Below, one piece after another: positions 1-4,784 of a DNA stretch of 5,607 nucleotides. How positions within the stretch are numbered: the stretch's first letter is position 1; every line of letters begins with the position of its first letter. The notes beneath the pieces are model-generated. The model ran no database searches and was not told where the DNA came from. It was given only the letters and a program-made list of their open reading frames with translations. Position numbers and translations under genes: made by a program. Source of the DNA: Verrucomicrobiales bacterium (GTDB lineage Bacteria > Verrucomicrobiota > Verrucomicrobiia > Verrucomicrobiales > Akkermansiaceae); NCBI GenBank assembly GCA_003483645.1, contig DMYM01000464.1, positions 1-5,607 on the forward strand, written 5' to 3'.

Positions 1-230
1 AGGTAGGCGTGATAACTGTAGCCCATCTTCAACTCATAGATTGGCTCACAGGCGATTCGGGTGAGCAGCGTCTGCCAGATGCGCTGCAACGCGTAATGAA
101 AACACTTCAAGCGGTCCACGCACTCCTGCACCCCCAGTCCGGGACCAGCCGCTCCCGCAAGGTTGGCTACCCCCGCCAGCTCCGGCAGCCCGTGCAGGGA
201 CCGGTAGTTCCCCAAGGATTGGTCACTCAT
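1..230 (-). CDS. Unrecognised protein, N-terminal part (runs off left edge)
   Basis: The reading frame begins at the ATG complementary to 228-230 and stays open for 76 codons to the window edge, so the C-terminus is missing. It starts MSDQSLGNYRSLHGLPELAG. A perfect AGGAGG lies 4 bases before the ATG and fixes the start. There is no signal peptide or membrane segment in the visible part, so the product is probably cytoplasmic. Residues 1-34 are rich in Gly, Ala and Leu. From about residue 35 the chain looks amphipathic and helical, with many aromatic residues and histidines (CFHYALQRIWQTLL, then YELKMGYSYHAYL). I do not recognise the family. The gene is on the same strand as the DUF1080 and propeller genes and lies downstream of them, but a 160-bp gap containing a hairpin separates it, and it may be transcribed on its own. 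An opposite-strand open frame over the same bases has no recognisable product and no ribosome binding site. Confidence 0.8.
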   Translation of the reverse strand, partial: MSDQSLGNYRSLHGLPELAGVANLAGAAGPGLGVQECVDRLKCFHYALQRIWQTLLTRIACEPIYELKMGYSYHAY

Positions 231-234
231 CTTT

Positions 235-240
235 CCTCCT
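235..240 (-). promoter_or_regulatory. Strong Shine-Dalgarno of the left-edge gene
   Basis: On the minus strand the sequence reads AGGAGGAAAG and then ATG, a perfect anti-SD match with 4-base spacing. It decides the start of the gene at 1-230. It stands out because none of the other four visible start codons in the window has a recognisable Shine-Dalgarno. Confidence 0.85.
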
Positions 241-241
241 G

Positions 242-265
242 AATAAAATTACCCGGAATCCGGGT
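242..265 (-). terminator. Hairpin plus T-rich run: possible terminator or leader attenuator
   Basis: The bases ACCCGG (251-256) and CCGGGT (260-265) form a perfect 6-bp GC-rich stem with a 3-base loop. Read on the minus strand it is followed directly by AATTTTATT (250 down to 242), the layout of a short rho-independent terminator for transcription coming from the DUF1080 gene. The structure ends only about 10 bases before the AGGAGG of the next gene, so it could instead be a 5' leader structure affecting that gene. The stem is short and the T-run is interrupted. Confidence 0.4.
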
Positions 266-390
266 GGATACAACACCAGGATGTCGCTATCCCATCAGGA
301 TCACCACGACTCAAGTCCGGGAAATCCAGCACAACAGAGGGGAGAGACGAATTGCCCCTCCCCCTGAAGAGAATTCTTCCCCGGTGAAAG

Positions 391-1053
391 CTACTCCAGC
401 TCCCGGATCTTCAGGTTCCGCCAAGCCACGGTAAACGGCCCGCCATTCCCCACACCGTGCACCTGCAGGCCGATAAATCCGCTCGGATGGCTCTTGTAGG
501 CCTTCTCATGCACCAGGTCGGAGACCTGCTCGCCATTGACCCACACCTGGATGCGGGGTCCCTTGGCAAGTACCCGGTACTTGTTCCACGCTCCATCCTT
601 GAAGTGCTTGTGCGGCTTGAGCTTGTCTTTTGGCGTCATCCATCCGTAACAGGCCTCCCCGTAAACATATCCCGCCTCCGCGCCCTTGGCACCACTGGCC
701 TCAATCTCGACCTGCGGTCCGTTCACCCGCTCCTTCGGATCGTCGTTCTTGGTCTGGGAGCGAATCTGCACCCCTGAATTCAGGTTGTTGTGACACTTGA
801 CCTCGAAGGTGAGTTCGAAGTTGCCGTACTTCTTGTCGGTACAAAGGAAGGAATTCGGACTTCCCTTGGCAGTGGTTCCCAGAATCGTTCCATCGACAAC
901 CTCGTAGGTGGCGGTGCCGTTGCGCTGGGTGAATCCGGACAGGTCCTTCCCGTTGAAGAGGTCTTTCAACCCACCCTTCTTGTGGTGGTCCGCCAGAGAT
1001 GGCAGGGACAGGAACAAAGGGACCAGCAGGGTGATGATAAGTTTCGATTTCAT
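391..1053 (-). CDS. Exported 3-keto-disaccharide hydrolase (DUF1080) family protein
   Basis: A 220-residue protein with a Sec signal peptide: MKSK, then a hydrophobic core at residues 5-18 and likely cleavage after SLPSLA, before Asp22. The mature part is one DUF1080/3-keto-disaccharide hydrolase domain with a concanavalin-like fold, from LFNGKDLSGF (32-41) to WRNLKIREL (211-219). Family hallmarks are LNSGVQIRSQ (91-100), NGPQVEIE (111-118), YGWMTP (136-141), the strand pair RIQVWVNGEQVSDL (167-180) and GFIGLQVHG (192-200). Length fits a single-domain member. Characterised family members cleave 3-keto-glycosides formed by oxidation of sugars; whether this one is catalytic cannot be told. The ATG at 1051-1053 has no clear Shine-Dalgarno, but the signal peptide starts exactly there. 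It lies 84 bp downstream of the propeller gene on the same strand and may be in its operon. Genes of this family are very numerous in Planctomycetes and Verrucomicrobia. Confidence 0.92.
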   Translation of the reverse strand: MKSKLIITLLVPLFLSLPSLADHHKKGGLKDLFNGKDLSGFTQRNGTATYEVVDGTILGTTAKGSPNSFLCTDKKYGNFELTFEVKCHNNLNSGVQIRSQTKNDDPKERVNGPQVEIEASGAKGAEAGYVYGEACYGWMTPKDKLKPHKHFKDGAWNKYRVLAKGPRIQVWVNGEQVSDLVHEKAYKSHPSGFIGLQVHGVGNGGPFTVAWRNLKIRELE

Positions 1054-1067
1054 GTTGATCTGAGGCT

Positions 1068-1080
1068 ATCGTCTTACGAT
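1068..1080. repeat. Small inverted repeat upstream of the DUF1080 gene
   Basis: ATCGT (1068-1072), loop CTT, then ACGAT (1076-1080) is a perfect 5-bp inverted repeat ending 15 bases before the DUF1080 start codon on the minus strand. It could be a small leader hairpin or an operator half-site pair. At this length chance is a real alternative. Confidence 0.3.
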
Positions 1081-1091
1081 TGACAGCACCG

Positions 1092-1125
1092 TGATATATC
1101 AGGATTCACAATCTCCAATCCCCAA
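1092..1125 (-). promoter_or_regulatory. Possible promoter and 10-bp palindrome before the DUF1080 gene
   Basis: On the minus strand TTGGGG (1120-1125) and TGATAT (1096-1101) are separated by 18 bases, a weak sigma-70-like arrangement about 40 bases upstream of the DUF1080 ATG. The -10 candidate lies within a perfect 10-bp palindrome TGATATATCA (1092-1101), an AT-rich island in otherwise GC-rich DNA. It could be an internal promoter or an operator within the 84-bp gap after the propeller gene. Matches to consensus are poor. Confidence 0.25.
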
Positions 1126-1137
1126 ATCCCGGTTCTC

Positions 1138-2472
1138 TCACTCCGAAAGGTCGATCCTGATCATCTCCTTGTTGTTTCTCAGGAATACCGAGCGCATGGC
1201 AAAGGCAGGATGACTCCACAGGACCTTACGCGATCCGGAGGTGCTGGTGGGGGTCAGGACATGGGCCCGGCTCACCTCACGATAGCCCCGGGGCGAAAGC
1301 TCCGCGATGATCAGGTCACCCATCTCCCCCAGAATCCAGAACTGCCGGTTGCCGGGATGGTAGACGAGAAAAGCGGTTCCATAGCGTGGCGCACGCTGCC
1401 GGCCTGCAAGCTCCGGGGCGAGACAGGGAGCACGGGTCTCCCACAGCCGTTTCCCGGAATCCATCGCCACGCCCATCAGGGCACTGCGATCAAAGTCCAC
1501 GGCATAGATCATGCCATCCAGCAGGAAGGGAGTGCTGTTGACGGGATAAACCCCCTCTTTTGGACCACTTCTCCAGACGATCCTGGCGGAAGGCTTTCCA
1601 TCGCTCAACTCGATCATTCCTCCGACACGATTATAACCGCTGGCAAACAGCTTGTTGCCGAGCTTGCGCGGCATCGCGATGGATGATCCGTTGGTGGGCT
1701 TGATCGGCGCGGTCCAATACACCTGTCCGGTATCGGGATTGTGCCCGCTCACACCTTCAGGGTGCCAGGTGATGAGCTGCTTGACGCCCGCATGCTCAAC
1801 GATCTGGAGAGGACAATAACCGCAATGACGGGCGGTTAGTGACCGCCAGCGTTCCTCTCCCGTCTTTCGATCGAAGGCCACCACGAGGGATCCCTCGCCG
1901 CCCACCATGCAGATCACCATATCCCGGTAGACCAGCGGCGGAGAAGAGTGTCCCCACATCGGCACGCGTGCACCATAGTCCTTCCCGAAGTCTCTCTTCC
2001 ACTGCAACGATCCTGCAGTCGTGAGACAGGTGAGATGTCCCATCACACCCAGGGCAAAGACCTGCCCGCCATCCACCGTCGGAGTAGCACGCGGGCCTCC
2101 GGGATAGGACACTTCATAGTTCCGTCGTTCACTGTGGGTCCAGAGCGGCTTCCCGCTCGCGGCATCATGACACTGGACCCGTTCCATGCCGGTCAGCTTC
2201 ACCTGTGCACCCGCATCATTGATGATCTCCCCTTCCTCGACCACCAGGTCCATCACATAGACCCGCCCCTTCGCCACCGCCGGACCGGAATACCCATGCG
2301 CCACCGGTGTACGCCAGAGGACTTTCGGCCCCTCCTCCGGCAACCGCTCGAGAATTCCCTCCTCCTGCCAGGTCCCATCCCGGTTTTCACCCAGCCACTG
2401 CGGCCAGTCACCAGCCCAGGCCATGCCGAACCCCGTCACAGTCAGGGCAAGCGAAGAAAACAGACGATTCAT
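1138..2472 (-). CDS. Exported PQQ-like (WD40-like) beta-propeller protein
   Basis: A 444-residue protein starting MNRLFSSLALTVTGFGMAWA, a Sec signal peptide with likely cleavage before Gly21. The frame is open 20 codons further up, but that extension would bury the signal peptide, so the ATG at 2470-2472 is chosen although no Shine-Dalgarno is seen. The mature start GDWPQWLGENRDGTW (21-35) is the W-P-Q-W-x-G-x-N-R-D-G opening typical of these planctomycete/verrucomicrobial propellers. Blade motifs with closing Trp follow: AASGKPLW (104-111), AGSLQW (153-158), RKTGEERW (202-209), PDTGQVYW (246-253) and DSGKRLW (338-344). The C-terminus has GEMGDLIIAELSPRGY (382-397), KVLWSHPAFAMRSVFLRNN (416-434). 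The family resembles PQQ dehydrogenase propellers and BamB, but no PQQ ligands, catalytic module, lipobox or cytochrome c motif is visible, so a scaffold or binding role is as likely as enzyme activity. It is divergent from the sulfatase with a 65-bp gap and precedes the DUF1080 gene. Confidence 0.92.
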   Translation of the reverse strand: MNRLFSSLALTVTGFGMAWAGDWPQWLGENRDGTWQEEGILERLPEEGPKVLWRTPVAHGYSGPAVAKGRVYVMDLVVEEGEIINDAGAQVKLTGMERVQCHDAASGKPLWTHSERRNYEVSYPGGPRATPTVDGGQVFALGVMGHLTCLTTAGSLQWKRDFGKDYGARVPMWGHSSPPLVYRDMVICMVGGEGSLVVAFDRKTGEERWRSLTARHCGYCPLQIVEHAGVKQLITWHPEGVSGHNPDTGQVYWTAPIKPTNGSSIAMPRKLGNKLFASGYNRVGGMIELSDGKPSARIVWRSGPKEGVYPVNSTPFLLDGMIYAVDFDRSALMGVAMDSGKRLWETRAPCLAPELAGRQRAPRYGTAFLVYHPGNRQFWILGEMGDLIIAELSPRGYREVSRAHVLTPTSTSGSRKVLWSHPAFAMRSVFLRNNKEMIRIDLSE

Positions 2473-2537
2473 GTCGTAAGAAACCGGGCCGCAAGGCACC
2501 CTTCTTGTCAACCCTGTCAGCGCAAAACACAAGCGTC
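2473..2537. promoter_or_regulatory. Divergent intergenic region between propeller and sulfatase genes
   Basis: Only 65 bp separate the two opposing start codons, so both promoters and any operator must lie here or inside the genes. No convincing sigma-70 box pair is visible; TTGTCA at 2505-2510 could be a -35 for the sulfatase, but no TATAAT-like sequence follows at the right distance. TCGTAAGA at 2474-2481 is the same 8-mer, in opposite orientation relative to its gene, as one found just upstream of the DUF1080 start (1072-1079). Neither gene has a Shine-Dalgarno in this stretch. Confidence 0.5.
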
Positions 2538-3965
2538 ATGAACTGCCGTTCCCTTCCTCTTCTTGTCGCCCTCACCCTTGCCCTCCCCTCCTTCGCGGAT
2601 CCCGGTCAGAAGCCGAACTTCATCCTGTGCATGGCCGACGACCTCGGCTGGGGAGACACCGGCTTCAATGGCCATCCGAAGATTGTAACGCCGCACCTTG
2701 ATGCCATGGCCGGATCCGGCGTAACGCTCTCCCGCTATTACGCGGGGGCCCCGGTCTGTTCCCCCACCCGCGGGAGCTGTCTCACCGGACGCAATCCCTT
2801 CCGCTACGGCATTCCCACCGCCAACACCGGCCATCTCAGGAAGGAAGAAATCAGCCTTGCGGAACTCCTGTCGGGGAAAGGCTATGCCACCGGTCACTTT
2901 GGAAAGTGGCACCTCGGCACCCTCAGCCCCGGGTTCAGCGGCAAGGGAACAGGACGCAACCCGAAAAAGAATTTCATGACTCCCGGCATGGCAGGATTTG
3001 GCGAGTGGTTCACCAGCGAATTCTCAATCGCCACCTACGACCCCTACGATCTAAAGAATGCCCATTGCGCCGCCGCGCGAAAGGGTGACCTGCGGGCCCT
3101 CTTCTGGCACAACGGCAAGCCACTCGCAAAGCCGCTCTCCGGCTGCACCTCCAAGATGGTGATGGACAAGGCGCTTCCATTTATCGCCCAGGCCGTCCGT
3201 GAGAAAAAACCGTTCTTCGCGGTGATCTGGTTCCATGCCCCGCATCTCCCGGTGGTGGGGCATCCAGGATACATGAAGGCACACTACGGTGGTCTGCCCG
3301 ACAACGAGCAGCACTATTTCAGTTGCATCACCGCCCTTGACGCCCAGATGGGCAGACTCCGCGCGCACTTACGCACCCTGAAGATCGAGCAGAACACCAT
3401 GCTCTGCTTCGCCAGTGACAACGGCCCGGAAGGCAACCCGGGACCGCGGGCACATTCACAGGGCACGGCCGGCAAGTTCCGCGGACGCAAGCGCAGTCTC
3501 TACGAAGGTGGGGTGCGCGTTCCGGCGGTGGTCGAGTGGCCCGGTACCCTCCAGCCCCGCAAGGTCGCCACTCCCTGTGTGAGCAGCGATTACTTCCCCA
3601 CCATCTCCGCCCTCCTGGGTCTACCCCTCGCCAAGCGCCCCTATGACGGCATCGACCTGTTACCGATCCTCCGGGGAACGCAGCAGAAACGCGGGAACGC
3701 CATCGGCTTCCGCTTCGGCAGGGACCGCACCCTGGTGAACGACCGCCACAAGCTCGTCCACAACAACGGCGGCCTGAAACGCCACCGATCGGACAACGGC
3801 AAGGTGCCCGTGGCCGAGTTCGAGCTCTATGACCTCCTCACGGATCCCTCCGAGACCAGAAACATTGCTGACCGCAACCCTGAAGTGGCAGCAAGGATGA
3901 AACGCGAGCTCGCCGCCTTCGTGAAGTCCTGCGAGGCCAGCGCGAACGGGGAGGACTATCGATAG
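2538..3965 (+). CDS. Exported formylglycine-dependent sulfatase (arylsulfatase type, S1)
   Basis: A 475-residue enzyme of the alkaline phosphatase-like fold that hydrolyses sulfate esters. It begins MNCRSLPLLVALTLALPSFA, a Sec signal peptide with likely cleavage before Asp21; an upstream in-frame extension overlaps the propeller gene and is not used. The sulfatase signature CSPTRGSCLTG is at 74-84, where Cys74 is the residue converted to formylglycine (C-x-P-x-R type) and Arg78 its partner. Metal ligands are Asp34-Asp35 (MADDLGWGD) and Asp294-Asn295 (FASDNG). Other active-site residues are Lys123 (FGKWHLG), His236 (HAPHLP) and Lys318 before LYEGGVRVP (321-329). The C-terminal subdomain has FELYDLLTDPSETRNIAD (428-445), conserved in the family. 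Everything needed for catalysis is visible and the length is normal. Exported S1 sulfatases of these phyla usually desulfate marine or host polysaccharides; substrate and subfamily cannot be read here. No formylglycine-generating enzyme lies in the window. No Shine-Dalgarno precedes the ATG. Confidence 0.96.
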   Translation: MNCRSLPLLVALTLALPSFADPGQKPNFILCMADDLGWGDTGFNGHPKIVTPHLDAMAGSGVTLSRYYAGAPVCSPTRGSCLTGRNPFRYGIPTANTGHLRKEEISLAELLSGKGYATGHFGKWHLGTLSPGFSGKGTGRNPKKNFMTPGMAGFGEWFTSEFSIATYDPYDLKNAHCAAARKGDLRALFWHNGKPLAKPLSGCTSKMVMDKALPFIAQAVREKKPFFAVIWFHAPHLPVVGHPGYMKAHYGGLPDNEQHYFSCITALDAQMGRLRAHLRTLKIEQNTMLCFASDNGPEGNPGPRAHSQGTAGKFRGRKRSLYEGGVRVPAVVEWPGTLQPRKVATPCVSSDYFPTISALLGLPLAKRPYDGIDLLPILRGTQQKRGNAIGFRFGRDRTLVNDRHKLVHNNGGLKRHRSDNGKVPVAEFELYDLLTDPSETRNIADRNPEVAARMKRELAAFVKSCEASANGEDYR

Positions 3966-4168
3966 CAGGAATCGGAATAAACCCGTGGATCGTGCCCTGC
4001 AATGCGAGGGTTCACCGCAAACCGGCTCGTCCCGGGAAAAGAACTCCACACCGGACTGGGTCTCTCCAGGGGAAAATCCCGAAGATTCTTCGTGCTCTCT
4101 CGCTTCGCGGAGGGTAAACCGCCCGCGCTTCCGGCCACCCCGGAGCGGATTCCACCAATTCCAGACCA
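3966..4168. other. Intergenic region between sulfatase and efp, rich in small inverted repeats
   Basis: No gene is supported in these 203 bp; open frames on both strands here overlap the sulfatase or efp and have no recognisable product. Several short stems lie in series: CTGG/CCAG around 4056-4069, GGGA/TCCC with an AAA loop around 4070-4080, CGAAG-ATT-CTTCG at 4080-4092, and the larger hairpin at 4126-4147. None carries a T-run, so a rho-independent end for the sulfatase is not evident. The right half is presumably the efp promoter and leader, but no good promoter boxes were found. Confidence 0.5.
4126..4147 (+). other. GC-rich hairpin in the efp leader
   Basis: CGCT-T-CCGG (4126-4134) pairs with CCGG-AGCG (4140-4147), an 8-bp GC-rich stem with a single bulged T and a 5-base loop CCACC. 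It ends 21 bases before the efp ATG. It could be a leader structure or the tail of the sulfatase transcript. No run of T follows, which argues against an intrinsic terminator. Confidence 0.4.
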
Positions 4169-4729
4169 ATGGCAGTCGTCGCGACCAAACTGAACAAGGG
4201 ACAGTGCATCAGGTACGAAGGGGACATGGGCGTGGTGCTTCACATCGAACACCGCACCCCCGGCAAGGGCAACGCCCTCATTGCCGCCACCATCCGCTCC
4301 TTCAATTCCGGCAACAAGAAGACCATCCGCTTCTCGTCCTCCCAAAAGGTCGATATCGTGGAAACCCAGCGCCAGAAGCTGGAGTACTCCTATTCCGATC
4401 CCGCCGGCACCCACTTCATGAACCTCGAATCCTACGAGACCATCACCCTCGATGAGAGCCTCGTTGAGGACTGCAGGGTCTTCCTGAAGGAAGGCCAGGA
4501 AGTGGAGGTCCTCTTCATTGAAGGCAACGCGGTAACCGTCAGTCTTCCCTCCGTGGTGGAGCTGAAGGTCACTGAATCCTCCGAGGGTATCAAGGGCGAC
4601 ACCGCCAACAACCCCACCAAGTCTGCCACTCTTGAAACAGGGGTGACGGTGCAGGTTCCTCTCTTCGTCAAACCGGATGACGTCCTGAAGATCAACACCG
4701 AGGACGGCAGCTATGTCGGCAGGGCCTGA
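4169..4729 (+). CDS. efp: Translation elongation factor P
   Basis: A 186-residue protein, normal for EF-P, which binds between the P and E sites of stalled ribosomes and stimulates peptide bond formation at polyproline stretches. Domain I (about 1-65) carries the conserved loop HRTPGKGNA, with Lys33 at the tip, the position modified in many bacteria (beta-lysylation, 5-aminopentanol); Lys rather than Arg argues against the rhamnosylation type. The two OB-fold domains follow (about 66-128 and 129-186). The second OB fold contains the family signature EGIKGDTANN (139-148), then ATLETG (153-158) and VQVPLFV (161-167), and the end NTEDGSYVGRA matches the family terminus. The start ATG at 4169-4171 gives the expected N-terminus, although no Shine-Dalgarno precedes it. 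It follows the sulfatase on the same strand after 203 bp, probably as a separate transcript, and converges on the gene to its right. No modification enzyme (EpmA, EpmB) is in the window. Confidence 0.97.
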   Translation: MAVVATKLNKGQCIRYEGDMGVVLHIEHRTPGKGNALIAATIRSFNSGNKKTIRFSSSQKVDIVETQRQKLEYSYSDPAGTHFMNLESYETITLDESLVEDCRVFLKEGQEVEVLFIEGNAVTVSLPSVVELKVTESSEGIKGDTANNPTKSATLETGVTVQVPLFVKPDDVLKINTEDGSYVGRA

Positions 4730-4740
4730 GGTCTGCCTTA
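4718..4740 (+). terminator. Weak candidate terminator at the end of efp
   Basis: GGCAG (4718-4722) pairs with CTGCC (4733-4737), and a G-T wobble extends the stem; the loop holds the efp stop codon. TTA follows at 4738-4740 but there is no real T-run. A competing longer-range pairing exists between GGCCTG (4723-4728) and CAGGCC (4764-4769), which would also serve the convergent gene ending at 4785. The 55-bp convergent gap must contain termination signals for both genes, but neither structure is strong. Confidence 0.3.
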
Positions 4741-4784
4741 TCCGGATCCCGCCACTATCCTGCCAGGCCTCTCCCCTTCCTCAT

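Larger units (their letters stand above)
231..390. other. Intergenic region, 160 bp, with two inverted repeats
   Basis: No gene is seen here. Besides the hairpin at 251-265, listed separately, there is a 6-bp inverted repeat, GAGGGG at 337-342 and CCCCTC at 355-360, with a 12-base loop. It lies about 30 bases past the stop of the DUF1080 gene but has no T-run after it, so it is at best a weak terminator. On the minus strand a poor sigma-70-like pair can be drawn, TTGAGT at 309-314 and GATAGC at 286-291 with a 17-base spacer. That would place the hairpin at 251-265 inside the leader of the left-edge gene. The promoter is a weak guess. Confidence 0.4.

Noticed and set aside
9..242. Plus-strand open frame of 77 codons opposite the left-edge gene
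   Set aside because: It has no ribosome binding site or recognisable product, while the minus-strand frame has a perfect AGGAGG and stays open to the window edge.
2473..2532. 20-codon extension of the propeller protein
   Set aside because: It places a non-signal sequence before a textbook Sec signal peptide and takes up almost all of the divergent intergenic region.
2307..2537. N-terminal extension of the sulfatase frame by 77 codons
   Set aside because: It runs antisense through the 5' part of the propeller gene, is low-complexity Pro/Arg-rich sequence, and would bury the clear signal peptide that starts at 2538.
1948..2541. Plus-strand open frame of 197 codons opposite the propeller gene
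   Set aside because: It is fully antisense to a well-supported gene; composition rich in His, Pro and Arg is typical of a shadow frame.
3956..4414. Minus-strand open frame of 152 codons over the sulfatase-efp gap
   Set aside because: It overlaps efp antisense, has no ribosome binding site and a Gly/Arg-rich composition without any recognisable family; it is explained by the high GC content.
3985..4455. Plus-strand open frame of 156 codons from the gap into efp
   Set aside because: It overlaps efp in another frame and is a Pro/Arg/His-rich shadow with no recognisable domain.
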